Shown: positions 18,928 to 27,707, counted from the stretch's first letter. The stretch is 64,000 bases of DNA from Zhouia amylolytica (GCF_900116365.1 NZ_FPAG01000006.1:62001-126000); one strand, 5' to 3'. Numbers and translations are program-made. Notes: a model not told the origin generated them from the sequence alone.

Positions 18928-18958
18928 CAAATATATCACACGATTAAATCGTGCACAA
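18928..18958 (-). promoter_or_regulatory. ohrR-ohr promoter with palindromic operator
   Basis: On the reverse strand TTG (18958-18956) and TATATTTG (18935-18928) are 20 bases apart, a consensus Bacteroidota promoter. The spacer contains CACGATT-T-AATCGTG (18953-18939), two perfect 7-base arms around a single base. A repressor bound there would cover both promoter elements. The -7 element is about 20 bases before the ohrR ATG. The binding protein is inferred to be OhrR itself. Confidence 0.85.
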
Positions 18959-19163
18959 CTTAATTTTGAAAAATTTAACTATTGATATTTTTAGAAATGG
19001 CGGATCATGAAAGTTTTTGACCCAGCATTAGGGGGTAACATGCATAGCCAGTGAATAGGATTTACCTCATGTTAAGTTTAATTTTATGATCGTTAACAGT
19101 GCATATTCTTTTGGTGTTTACGAATGGAGGCTTTGGATAGCCCTGTTAGGTTGAGGCCTATTA

Positions 19164-20207
19164 TTATTCAAGGATGTCTTTCCAATTTTCTTTTTCATTG
19201 ATAAAGGCCATTACCCAGTCCCAGTATTTAATTCCATTTACCTGGTAGTCACGATTCCGAACACAGTGAGATTTCCCTTTTATTAAAAATCGTTTGAACT
19301 GGTCGGGGTATTTTGCATTCAGGTCGTCTGTAGTCTTAACGAGCAAGGATTTATAGTTTTCCGGGGTCATTTTCAGAAAATCACGACCAATAACCTGATC
19401 CATATATGACGAGTAGAGTCCGATTTTAATCCCAGGATCTTTCAGCATATCATCATACCAATAGATAAGTTGCCCTGCGCATGGATCACAATTTTTGGGC
19501 ATGAGTTGACTAAGGTTCCAGGAAGCATCTACCATTTCCCAAAACTCATTATCGGGTTTAAGTAATCCCGGTCCACTTTCATTAAGCACATATATGGCAG
19601 CTTTGGGGTAAAGTTCCCTGAGAAGTCTGAGGTGAAGAATAGTTCCATATCCGCCTGCGCTGCAACCGGTAAGAAATATTTTTGAAGTATTCGGGAACTT
19701 CTTGTGCGTTAGTTTCAATGCTGCAACACTATTTTTTAGTCCGTTATGCCAATGATCAGTATTATCGTCATCATTATAATCTTGTTTTGTATCGCCCATA
19801 AAAACAGAGCCATCGCAATATGGGATTACGACTTGATTCCAATCTTCTGTCAGTCGATCATCGAGTTGGGTTGTAAAATCTGAAATCAGTACGTCCTCCT
19901 CTGAGGTATTTGGTTTGCAATGAATCATTCCCGGCCAACACGCACCGCCACCTTGCAGGGATATCATCAGGTTGTTGGATTGTGAAGGTGTTTCCTTAAG
20001 GGCTATATAGAATTCGTCACCATAAACACAGTTACAATCGGTTTTTGAGAAGTAGTAGTTTTGCCATCCATCAACTTTTGAGTTTTCCCGGGATGTGACG
20101 GGGGTAATATCTCCATACTTTTTCATGAGGGCTTTGTTAGAGGAGCAACCAGGGAGTATGAGCAACGACAAGGTCGTTAATATAAGGGTTAGGAATTTTT
20201 TTGACAT
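19164..20207 (-). CDS. Pectin-acetylesterase-like lipoprotein
   Basis: 347-aa exported alpha/beta hydrolase. The signal peptide ends in a lipobox (LILPGC, Cys about residue 21). The oxyanion-type segment LMISLQGGGACWPG, the nucleophile motif GCSAGGYG (S183) and a C-terminal His in KGKSHCVRN (preceded by an Asp-containing region) match the pectinacetylesterase/Notum family (PF03283). Several Cys pairs fit an exported disulfide-containing enzyme. The substrate is not certain; plant or algal O-acetylated polysaccharide is likely. It stands alone, with a repeat-containing gap of about 240 bases downstream. Confidence 0.85.
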   Translation of the reverse strand: MSKKFLTLILTTLSLLILPGCSSNKALMKKYGDITPVTSRENSKVDGWQNYYFSKTDCNCVYGDEFYIALKETPSQSNNLMISLQGGGACWPGMIHCKPNTSEEDVLISDFTTQLDDRLTEDWNQVVIPYCDGSVFMGDTKQDYNDDDNTDHWHNGLKNSVAALKLTHKKFPNTSKIFLTGCSAGGYGTILHLRLLRELYPKAAIYVLNESGPGLLKPDNEFWEMVDASWNLSQLMPKNCDPCAGQLIYWYDDMLKDPGIKIGLYSSYMDQVIGRDFLKMTPENYKSLLVKTTDDLNAKYPDQFKRFLIKGKSHCVRNRDYQVNGIKYWDWVMAFINEKENWKDILE

Positions 20208-20445
20208 AACGCAGTTTTTTTATTGTCACTAGTGGTTAGTGAGTGTATTGTTGTAAGGATGCGTTACTAAGTTAAGAAATTAAAAATGGAAGTCGTTAGT
20301 AATGAGTGTTTTATGGAGGGGGGATGATGGAGTTTTACAATCTCACAGAAGTTAGTGACTTCCTTTGGTGAGATTGCCACCTCTTGCTATCGCAAGTCTC
20401 GCAATGACGTGGTGTTTGCCAGGTGTTATATTCGTATGGTTAATT
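20208..20445. other. Intergenic gap between amidohydrolase pseudogene and esterase
   Basis: 238 bases containing one REP-like repeat at 20355-20409. No gene or clear promoter was found in the remainder. Confidence 0.5.
20355..20409 (-). repeat. REP-like repeat, copy 2
   Basis: 55 bases beginning GTGACTTCCTTTGGTGAGAT and ending GCAATGACG. The core holds a hairpin with arms CTTGC and GCAAG. It is near-identical to copy 3 at 22098-22152 over its whole length and inverted relative to copy 1 at 10909-10950. Confidence 0.8.
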
Positions 20446-21788
20446 TTATTTAAACTGAATGGTATTCTTATAAATTTTCCCGTCTTTCATAATAAGTACA
20501 AAGTTCTTTGTCGGATCGATAATTAGATCTAGGTTTTGCAGAGGATTACCGTCTACAAGAATCATATCTGCCAGTGCACCTTCTTTAATTACACCTAATT
20601 CACCCGGATAGGGATCACGAGGCCCGCAAAATTTGAGCAATTGAGCATTGTTAAATGTTGCCATTTTCAGTACTTCGAATGGCGTATACCAGCGTTGGAG
20701 CTTGGCCAGCTGTTTTCCCTGTTTTGCAGCTAATTCTGCGTCGAATAGGACATCAGTACCGAATGCTGTTTTGATATTGTGTTTTTTGGCAAGTCGATAG
20801 GCATTTTCTGTCCCTGCTACCATCGCTAATTGCTTGGTTCGTTGGGGGGTTCCTTCCGGAAACGGAATAGCATCCTCATCATCTAAAAAAGGTTGTAAGC
20901 AAAGCCAGGCTCCTTTATCCGCTATCATTTTTGCTGTCTCTTCGTCCATCAACTGACCGTGTTCAATACTTTTTACCCCGGCCCGAGAGAGGTTTGTATG
21001 GCTTTTGGGGTATATGCGTGAACCATTACGTAGGTATTCCAGGTTTCGGCCACATCTACGGCAGCCTTTAATTCTTCAAAAGTATATTGAGTCACATCCA
21101 AGGGGTCGTAAATCGATGCAACGCCACCACCTGCACCCAACTTAACTTGTGTGGCTCCCATTCTGAGCACTGATCTGACACCTTTGATTATTTCTGGAAC
21201 GCCGTCGGCTATTAACGCATGTCCACTACGTTCAATATAACTCAATGTGGCATTTGGATCATATGGGATTGAAGTTGAAGGTCGGTAGTCTGCATGCCCG
21301 GATGTCTGGCTGATCATCGGACCAGTTGGATAAATTCTGGGTCCTAAGTATAAACCCTGGTCAATGGCACATTTGAGGCTGATTGAATTTCCAGAAGCTT
21401 CTCGCAGGGAAGTGAAACCCTGCATTAGAAATTTTTCTGCTGTTTTCGCAGCAACCAGATTCAGGTATCCATCCTGGGATGTTAAGCCTGCCTGCTGACT
21501 AATGCCGGCGAACATTGGGTGAGCGTGAGCATCAATCAATCCCGGCATCAGTACTTTTCCTTGCGCATTCACCACCTGCGCTGTTTGTGGGATGTTAATT
21601 GTTTTTGCAATTTTTGCAATCTTGTTGCCTTCCACAAGAATGCTCATTCCCTCCTGCATCTTTTCGTTTTGCCCGTCAAAAACAGTGGCATTGATGATCA
21701 GGATAGTATTCTTTTCAGCTGTTTCCTGTGCTCTTCCTAAAAGGCCATACAGGAATAACATGCATGATAAATAAATTAATCTTTTCAT
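20446..21788 (-). pseudogene. Exported metal-dependent amidohydrolase, frameshifted
   Basis: Two adjacent open frames in different phases together make one amidohydrolase/imidazolonepropionase-like protein of about 445 aa. The 5' part (from ATG 21788, MKRLIYLSC... signal peptide) contains GLIDAHAHP (metal-binding HxH) and ends out of frame at 20973. The 3' part supplies the active-site Asp in AFGTDVLFD and ends GELGVIKEGALADMILVDGNP. Adding one base in the run CTCGGGCCGGGG (complement of about 20979-20990) restores ...SLRAGVKSIEHGQLMDEE across the junction, including the conserved EHG His. It is thus a single-base deletion: a true pseudogene, a phase-variable tract or a sequencing error. Confidence 0.85.
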
Positions 21789-21857
21789 CTGATTGAACTT
21801 GATATAATGTAATGCTTTTTCTGAAATCACATGCTCGCAACGGTTTGGCAAATGCAT

Positions 21858-22206
21858 ATTGTGTTCTTGTGTCTTTAAGTTATACAGTAAATCTGTTTAT
21901 GTATTCTAACCAAAAGGCAGCTCATGATATAGAACTTTAGTTTTTGGAATAGAAAAAGTTAAACATATTTCTAAATTAGGTGAAAGTTTCTAGAAATACC
22001 ATTGAAACGGTTGAATGTGAAATTCAATCGATTAAGTTGTTTGTAGGTAGTGTTTTAGCGAGAGTTTGTAAAATGCGTGACAATTTCATTGAGGCAGGTG
22101 ACTCCCTTTGGTGAGATTGCCACGTCTTGCTGTCGCAAGTCTTGCAGTGATGTTATGTTTTCAGTTGTAGGTTTTGCAGTGACCATCTTTAGATGTTTAA
22201 AAACAA
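21858..22206. other. Intergenic region with REP-like repeat
   Basis: About 350 bases between the amidohydrolase start and the DUF4369 gene terminator. It contains repeat copy 3 (22098-22152). No other structure or coding sequence was recognised. Confidence 0.5.
22098..22152 (-). repeat. REP-like repeat, copy 3
   Basis: 55 bases beginning GTGACTCCCTTTGGTGAGAT with the internal CTTGC-TGTC-GCAAG hairpin. Same orientation as copy 2 and highly similar to it. Confidence 0.8.
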
Positions 22207-22232
22207 AAAACCGAGCTTGAGGGCTCGGTTTT
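22207..22232 (-). terminator. Terminator of the DUF4369 gene
   Basis: AAAACCGAGC pairs with GCTCGGTTTT around a 6-base loop. On the reverse strand it is followed by TTTTTTGTTTTT. It lies 24 bases past the stop at 22257. Confidence 0.85.
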
Positions 22233-22256
22233 GAAGTACTGTTATAAAAACGAATG

Positions 22257-22985
22257 CTATTCTTGTATGCTGTCGTTTTCTTTATTTTGTTCACGAATGG
22301 TTTTAATGTATTCGTCTAATTCTTTACCATATTTCGATTTCGCTACCTCTTCCGTCAGTGAATTGTTGATAGAGTCAAGGTATTTTAATCGGGCGTTATA
22401 TGTTTCTGTCAGGGCTAAGTATGGTGCCAGGTATGAATCTTTGTTATTAAGAATAAAGTTTAAGGTATATAAATATCTTCTTTTGGCATTTTTATCAGAT
22501 TCGTTTTGTAGTGAATCGAAGGTAGCCGAATCTCCTTTTTTACTGGCTTCTACGCTTTCTTTTAAATAATTTAAGTTTCGATCGTTGAACTTAGAGATCA
22601 TATCACGGTATTCTTTATACCTTCTGTGTGACTCGGAGCCTTCTATTTTGGCTTCAGCTATAAAGTAGTTACGCGTGGTATTCACAGTCATTTCTCCTGG
22701 TTCAGCGAATATTTCGAGCAAGTCATTGTTTTTTATGCCATCTTCTTTTTCAAGTGCTAAATAGATCATTTGAGGACTTTCGATGAAAATGTTAAAGTCA
22801 AAATTAGCATCACCGTCAACCACCATGGAGTCTACGATAACAAAAGCACTGCTATCTATTTTTTGTAGATAGAGGGTACCTTTCTTTAATCCGTCTATAT
22901 TTCCTGTAATATGCAGGTTCTTCTTTTCTTTACTACATGCAACCATTAAGATTATTGCAAAAACAGGCGCTAGTATCTTTTTCAT
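22257..22985 (-). CDS. DUF4369 lipoprotein
   Basis: 242-aa exported lipoprotein: signal MKKILAPVFAIILMVAC with the lipid-attachment Cys at residue 17. The following domain (NLHITGNIDGLKKGTLYLQKI...SMVVDGDANFDFNI) is DUF4369, a beta-sandwich frequent at the N-terminus of thioredoxin-like exported proteins in Bacteroidota. Here no thioredoxin domain follows; the rest is a charged helical region rich in Lys, Asp and Asn. Divergent from the two-component system at 23158, sharing its upstream region. Function unknown. Confidence 0.85.
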   Translation of the reverse strand: MKKILAPVFAIILMVACSKEKKNLHITGNIDGLKKGTLYLQKIDSSAFVIVDSMVVDGDANFDFNIFIESPQMIYLALEKEDGIKNNDLLEIFAEPGEMTVNTTRNYFIAEAKIEGSESHRRYKEYRDMISKFNDRNLNYLKESVEASKKGDSATFDSLQNESDKNAKRRYLYTLNFILNNKDSYLAPYLALTETYNARLKYLDSINNSLTEEVAKSKYGKELDEYIKTIREQNKENDSIQE

Positions 22986-23021
22986 ATAATTTAGTTTTTC
23001 AACTATTTGTGGTTATAAAGT

Positions 23022-23044
23022 CTTAAAAAATTCTTAATTCATTG
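23022..23044. promoter_or_regulatory. Candidate response-regulator site (two 11-bp phased half-sites)
   Basis: CTTAAAAAATT and CTTAATTCATT follow each other at exactly 11-bp spacing between the divergent DUF4369 and response-regulator genes. The 10-mer TTCTTAATTC recurs exactly in the array at 25240-25283. Suggests autoregulation by the OmpR-family protein. Confidence 0.45.
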
Positions 23045-23096
23045 TCTAGCGACAAAAATATTAGAATTCTTCAGAAAACAGAATAGGGATAAAAAC

Positions 23097-23104
23097 TATT
23101 TTTG
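23097..23104 (+). promoter_or_regulatory. Candidate -7 element of the two-component operon
   Basis: TATTTTTG matches TAnnTTTG 54 bases before the response-regulator ATG. No TTG is present at -33. Confidence 0.35.
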
Positions 23105-23157
23105 CTTTATTGGACATTTTAATATAAAATTGCTTTAGAAACCCCGGGGGATTATCT

Positions 23158-23853
23158 ATGAAAAATATTTTAGTTATTGAAGATGAGCAAAATGTAGCTG
23201 CCTTTATTAAAAAGGGACTCGAAGAAGAGGGCTATAATGTTTTTCTGGCTTATGATGGTACCACGGGCTTAGAACTACTCAAGCAGAGAAAAATTGATGC
23301 TGCCGTACTCGACATTATTCTGCCCGGAATTAATGGGTTAGAAATCGTTAAGGAGATTCGCCGGCGGGGATTTGCGGATGTACCTGTAGTGATGCTTACA
23401 GCATTGGGTACTACGGAGAATATAGTTACTGGCTTAGATGCCGGTGCTGATGATTACCTGATAAAGCCATTTAAGTTTAAGGAGCTTTTAGCGCGTTTAC
23501 GTGCGTTGTCGAGAAGAAAGAACCTGTCTGTTGAAACCGATCAACTACTCTCGATCTCGGACCTTGAGTTGGATGTAAATGCGAAAACGGTTAAAAGGAA
23601 TGGAAAAGAAATTAAGCTTACCTCTACCGAATACCGATTATTAGAGTATTTTTTGAATAACCAGGGAAGAGTATTGTCTCGTATTGACATTCTCGAGAGT
23701 GTTTGGGACATTGGTTTTAATATGGGGACCAATGTAGTGGATGTATATGTAAACTATCTTCGAAATAAAATTGAAAAGGGGTACAAATCGAAACTCATCC
23801 ATACAGTAATCGGTATGGGGTATATAATGAAAGAGGATTATGAAGGTTCGTGA
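23158..23853 (+). CDS. OmpR/PhoB-family response regulator
   Basis: 231-aa two-component regulator. The receiver domain has acidic pocket E8-D9, phosphoacceptor D52 (AAVLDIILPG) and the conserved Lys in DDYLIKPFKFKELLARLR. The C-terminal winged helix (about residues 130-228) shows KLTSTEYRLLEYFLNNQGRVLSR and DVYVNYLRNKIEKG...VIGMGYIM. It overlaps the histidine kinase by 14 bases. OmpR-family proteins bind direct repeats 11 bp apart; such repeats occur both upstream of this gene and upstream of the SulP gene. Confidence 0.96.
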   Translation: MKNILVIEDEQNVAAFIKKGLEEEGYNVFLAYDGTTGLELLKQRKIDAAVLDIILPGINGLEIVKEIRRRGFADVPVVMLTALGTTENIVTGLDAGADDYLIKPFKFKELLARLRALSRRKNLSVETDQLLSISDLELDVNAKTVKRNGKEIKLTSTEYRLLEYFLNNQGRVLSRIDILESVWDIGFNMGTNVVDVYVNYLRNKIEKGYKSKLIHTVIGMGYIMKEDYEGS

Positions 23854-25234
23854 TAAAATAACTCAAAATTTCACCATATTAACAAGTTTGCTTTTAATCA
23901 GTGTGTTTATACTGATCTACTTTTTTGCACAAAAATATACCCATAACGAGTTTTACCTTCGTTTAAGTCAGCGGGCTACCATCGCATCGCAGTTTCTATT
24001 TGAAGAAGATGCCTTAAATGCGAATATTTATAATGAGATCAGGTTAAAGCATTTGCAAATTTTGCCTGAAGAAGAAGAAAAGGTTTTAGCTGTTGATGTG
24101 ATTAACAAGGTGGTTTTGGAAGAGAATGATTTGAACCTTCCGTCTACATTTTACGAGGTTGCTATAGAGCGGGGATTTGCCCGATATCACTATCACCCGA
24201 ATGAAGTATTTTATTATGGATTGCTACGGAAATACAAGGGCAATCATTATCTCATTGTGCTCAGTGCGAAAGATATTTATGGAGAGGCTAAACTTACCAA
24301 TCTTCGTAAAACCCTGGCTATTTGTTTTTTGATTGGGATTTTGCTGACCTATCTATTTGGGCGTTATTATGCTTCTAAAGTCATTAACCCAATTACCGAG
24401 ATGATCAGGGAGGTGAATAAGATTACGGCCACGAATTTACACATGCGCCTGGAGGATAATGATAACAAAGATGAAATGGGGCAACTGGCGTCAACCTTCA
24501 ATAATATGCTGGATCGCTTAGAAACTTCTTTTGATCTTCAAAGTAACTTTATAAGTAGTGCTTCTCATGAATTTAAAAATCCACTCACCGCTATTTTAGG
24601 AGAGATAGAAATTACGTTGAATCGTGAACGCAGTGGGGAAGAGTACAGGAATTCATTAATTAAGGTGGAAAAGGAAGCTATCAGGCTTGATATTCTGGTG
24701 AACGGGTTATTGAAATTAGCGCAGACTGAATTTGATGATAAGGGGTTGGTGATCGAGGAGGTCAGGATTGACGAGCTCGTTATCGGTGTACAAAGAGATT
24801 TTGATAATATACATCCGGAAAGTAAAATTATTTTTGACTTTTCGGAATTGCCATCGAATCCTGAAGATCTGGTGGTTCAGGGTAATAAGAGTTTACTTGG
24901 GGTTGCTTTTAATAATATATTAGACAACGCGGCAAAATTTTCAATGAATAAGGATGTTTCAGTGAAAATTACTGCCAGAGATCATAATGTGGTGGTCATT
25001 ATAACTGATCAGGGGGTAGGGATTCCTCCTGACGAACTTAAAAATATCTTTGAGCCCTTCTTCCGGGCCTCAAACGTGAGGGGTGTTAAGGGATTTGGAG
25101 TAGGTTTGCCATTAACTTACAGAATTGTAAAATTGCATAGCGGACAATTAAATATTACCTCTGAGGTTGATTCCGGAACCCGGGTTGAGGTGGTGTTACC
25201 TCATAGAGATGAGCACATTATAGTAAGAAAATAA
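23840..25234 (+). CDS. Sensor histidine kinase with HAMP domain
   Basis: 464-aa membrane kinase. A first membrane segment (about residues 11-30), an extracytoplasmic sensor region of about 130 residues without a recognisable fold, a second membrane segment (about 158-175) and a HAMP linker (PITEMIREVNKITATNL) follow in order. The H-box SSASHEFKNPLTA has phosphoacceptor H243. The N-box is NNILDNAAKFS, with G-boxes DQGVGIPPDEL and KGFGVGLPL. It partners the response regulator whose gene it overlaps. The stimulus is unknown; the adjacent anion transporter hints at an ion or bicarbonate/sulfate-related signal. Confidence 0.95.
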   Translation: MKVRDKITQNFTILTSLLLISVFILIYFFAQKYTHNEFYLRLSQRATIASQFLFEEDALNANIYNEIRLKHLQILPEEEEKVLAVDVINKVVLEENDLNLPSTFYEVAIERGFARYHYHPNEVFYYGLLRKYKGNHYLIVLSAKDIYGEAKLTNLRKTLAICFLIGILLTYLFGRYYASKVINPITEMIREVNKITATNLHMRLEDNDNKDEMGQLASTFNNMLDRLETSFDLQSNFISSASHEFKNPLTAILGEIEITLNRERSGEEYRNSLIKVEKEAIRLDILVNGLLKLAQTEFDDKGLVIEEVRIDELVIGVQRDFDNIHPESKIIFDFSELPSNPEDLVVQGNKSLLGVAFNNILDNAAKFSMNKDVSVKITARDHNVVVIITDQGVGIPPDELKNIFEPFFRASNVRGVKGFGVGLPLTYRIVKLHSGQLNITSEVDSGTRVEVVLPHRDEHIIVRK

Positions 25235-25239
25235 TTTTT

Positions 25240-25283
25240 CTAATCTCGCTCTAATCTCCTTTTTAATTACTTCTTAATTCTTC
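25240..25283 (+). promoter_or_regulatory. Four 11-bp phased direct repeats upstream of the SulP gene
   Basis: Consecutive 11-mers CTAATCTCGCT, CTAATCTCCTT, TTTAATTACTT and CTTAATTCTTC at 25240, 25251, 25262 and 25273 share YTWATYnY. The array lies between the kinase stop and the transporter start (25374). An 11-bp period is the known spacing of OmpR/PhoB half-sites, so this is most likely the binding array of the response regulator encoded upstream. A poor -7 (TATTTTCT, 25306) follows 22 bases later, as in an activator-dependent promoter. Confidence 0.65.
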
Positions 25284-25373
25284 TGGTTATCCTTGCCGTT
25301 CGAATTATTTTCTAATCACTTCATTGTGTGTGGATTCGAAAAAAATCAGAACGTGTAATAATAAAAATAAACT

Positions 25374-27008
25374 ATGAAGAATTTTTTTGGAACCTATGTG
25401 AAGGCAGCTAAGTACGACATTCCGTCTAGTATTGTCGTTTTCCTGGTAGCTCTTCCTTTGTGTTTGGGGATTGCATTAGCATCCGGAGCTCCTTTATTCG
25501 CCGGACTTATTTCGGGTATAGTAGGGGGTATTGTAATTGGGTTGTTGAGTAAATCCAGCTTAAGTGTTAGTGGTCCTGCTGCAGGATTAGTGGTTATTGT
25601 TTTAAACGCTGTAGACAGCCTGGGTAGTTATGAGGCATTTTTAATGGCTGTTGTTTTAGCTGGGGTAATTCAGTTAGCACTTGGTTTTCTTAAGGCGGGA
25701 ATTATCGGTTTGTATTTTCCTTCTTCGGTAATTAAAGGGATGCTGGCAGCTATTGGATTGATTTTAATTTTAAAGCAGTTTCCTTATCTGATTGGTTTCA
25801 CCGCTGATGCTTTTGGGGATATGAAATTTCTACAATCAGACGGGAGTAATACATTCTCTGATTTCTTTGCTGCTTTTACCCATATGGAGGTAGGTAGCTT
25901 AATAATTGGTCTGTTCTCATTATTTTTAATGATTTTCTGGGATCGTCCAATCATCAAAAACAACGGCTTATTGAAGAGGATACCGGCAGGTGTTTTAGTG
26001 GTAGTTATGGCTATTGTACTTAACCAGGTATTTGGCTTGATAGCTCCTAACCTAGCAATTGATCCGGTTCATTTGGTTAGTCTTCCAATAATTTCTGAAA
26101 TGGATTCAATTCAGGAGGTGTTTACTGCACCGAACTTTGGAGTACTTGGGAATCCAACGGTATATGTTACGGCTTTCACTTTAGCGATTGTGGCAAGTTT
26201 AGAGACTTTATTAAGCGTTGAAGCTATAGACAAACTGGATCCGTTAAAAAGAAGAACTCCGCAAAATGCTGAGCTAAAGGCCCAGGGGGTTGGTAATATT
26301 GTTTCTGGTTTGATTGGAGGACTTCCTATTACTGCAGTAATTGTAAGAAGTTCAGCAAACTTGGACTCAGGTGCCCGTACTAAGATGTCGGCTGTTTATC
26401 ACGGTATTTTATTATTGGTTGCTGTAGCCGTTTTTCCTATGGTTATGAATATGATTCCATTGTCTGCGCTTGCAGCGATTTTAATCATGGTTGGTTTTAA
26501 ACTTACTAAACCTTCATTATATAAAGCACAATATTTATTAGGTAAAGATAGATTCATTCCTTTCTTCGTTACTGTTGTTTGTATTTTATTCACGGATCTA
26601 CTTGTTGGGATCCTGATCGGTATGTCAGTAGGTATCTTCTATGTATTAAGAGCGAACTATAAGGTACCATATTTCTTTAAAGAAGAAAAAGAGGAAAAGG
26701 AGAGCAAACCGCTTATCAGAATTGAATTGAGTGAGCATGTTTCATTCTTGAATAAGGCTAGTCTGCAGCTTACTTTTGAGCACCTTCCGGAAAACAGAGA
26801 AGTTTTAATAGACGGATCGAGCACCAAGGAGATTGATTATGATGCTTTGGAGGTGATATACAATTTTAAGAATACTGCGCATGAAAAGAATATTGTATGT
26901 CATTTCAAGAACATTCCTGAATTTGGTAAGAATGGAGAGATCATACAAAAGCCTAAACTTGAAGTACCTCACAAGAAGTTAGTTGGTAACTTTAAGAAGA
27001 GTGCCTAA
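25374..27008 (+). CDS. SulP-family anion transporter
   Basis: 544-aa inner-membrane transporter of the SulP/SLC26 family (sulfate, bicarbonate or other anions). The N-terminal DIPSSIVVFLVALPLCLGIALASGAPLFAGL and LSVSGPAAGL segments are the family signature. Some 10-12 hydrophobic segments follow, with PITAVIVRSSANLDSGARTKMSA. The C-terminal cytosolic part (about residues 445-540) resembles a STAS domain (RIELSEHVSFLNKASLQLTF...VLIDGSSTKEIDYDALEVI). The substrate cannot be fixed; Bacteroidota members are often bicarbonate transporters. It is preceded by the phased repeat array and is the probable target of the two-component system. Confidence 0.92.
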   Translation: MKNFFGTYVKAAKYDIPSSIVVFLVALPLCLGIALASGAPLFAGLISGIVGGIVIGLLSKSSLSVSGPAAGLVVIVLNAVDSLGSYEAFLMAVVLAGVIQLALGFLKAGIIGLYFPSSVIKGMLAAIGLILILKQFPYLIGFTADAFGDMKFLQSDGSNTFSDFFAAFTHMEVGSLIIGLFSLFLMIFWDRPIIKNNGLLKRIPAGVLVVVMAIVLNQVFGLIAPNLAIDPVHLVSLPIISEMDSIQEVFTAPNFGVLGNPTVYVTAFTLAIVASLETLLSVEAIDKLDPLKRRTPQNAELKAQGVGNIVSGLIGGLPITAVIVRSSANLDSGARTKMSAVYHGILLLVAVAVFPMVMNMIPLSALAAILIMVGFKLTKPSLYKAQYLLGKDRFIPFFVTVVCILFTDLLVGILIGMSVGIFYVLRANYKVPYFFKEEKEEKESKPLIRIELSEHVSFLNKASLQLTFEHLPENREVLIDGSSTKEIDYDALEVIYNFKNTAHEKNIVCHFKNIPEFGKNGEIIQKPKLEVPHKKLVGNFKKSA

Positions 27009-27159
27009 TTAGACGTGTACTAACTACAGGTAGCCGTAGCGGGTTGTTTTTTAAATCCATTATTAAAGGAATTTGCTCAAGGTAGTTAGGTTATAAATGT
27101 TACTTATTGAATAATAAAGTTAGTTTGATTAATAAATCGGCAGTTTATTAATTATATCT

Positions 27160-27194
27160 GCGAAGAGGATACTGTAGGGGGTTTTCCTCTTCGC
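27160..27194 (+). other. Hairpin between SulP and UspA-like genes
   Basis: A perfect 10-bp stem, GCGAAGAGGA with TCCTCTTCGC, around a 15-base loop, 42 bases before the next start. The sequence after it is only partly T-rich, so it may be a weak terminator or a leader structure. Confidence 0.4.
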
Positions 27195-27235
27195 TTCTTC
27201 CAAAAAGCTATTTCTTAAAAATAATATTTTTAAAA

Positions 27236-27670
27236 ATGAAAAACATACTAATACCAATTACAGATAAAAAAATATCCATTACTGATTTAAAGAAAACTGT
27301 AGACCCGTATAGGAGTGAAGCGTTAAATGTGGTTTTATTATATATTTCTAAATGTAAAGACCGACCGACAGAATTAATGATCTCTGCTTTGAGGGATACT
27401 TTTGAAGATGATGCCCTTGCGGTGTTGATGCCTTTAAAAAGGGAGCTGCTAAAGGAATATAATTATCTCTCTGATTTTAGTGTGATTACTGAATCGAGCT
27501 ATAAAAGTAAATATGACTCAATTGTAGAAGCCATAGATACTTATCAGGTAGATGTGGTGGCTTTAACACAAGATAAGAGTACAGCAGGTTTGAAGAAGCT
27601 ATTGGGACTTAATGATAAGGACAGAATAGAAAGTAAATTGTCTGCTAATCCACATGTTGTTTTGGTTTAG
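27236..27670 (+). CDS. UspA-like small protein
   Basis: 144-aa soluble protein whose beta start MKNILIPITDKK and later DSIVEAIDTYQVDVVALTQDK resemble universal stress protein domains, including the VDVVALT beta strand and a C-terminal SANPHVVLV strand. The ATP-binding Gly loop is not obvious. It lies downstream of the SulP transporter in the same direction, a frequent pairing of Usp-like proteins with anion transporters. An IS3-family element begins just past its stop, so its original downstream neighbour is lost. Confidence 0.6.
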   Translation: MKNILIPITDKKISITDLKKTVDPYRSEALNVVLLYISKCKDRPTELMISALRDTFEDDALAVLMPLKRELLKEYNYLSDFSVITESSYKSKYDSIVEAIDTYQVDVVALTQDKSTAGLKKLLGLNDKDRIESKLSANPHVVLV

Positions 27671-27687
27671 AATTTCTTTTATTGAGT

Positions 27688-27707
27688 CGTCCTAATATAG
27701 GTTGACA
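27688..27707 (+). repeat. IS3 left terminal inverted repeat
   Basis: CGTCCTAATATAGGTTGACA, matching the reverse complement of the right end except at one base. Confidence 0.85.

Noticed and set aside
23013-23104. Leader peptide or attenuator upstream of the response regulator
   Set aside because: No stable hairpin with T-run or short coding frame was found; direct repeats explain the structure better.
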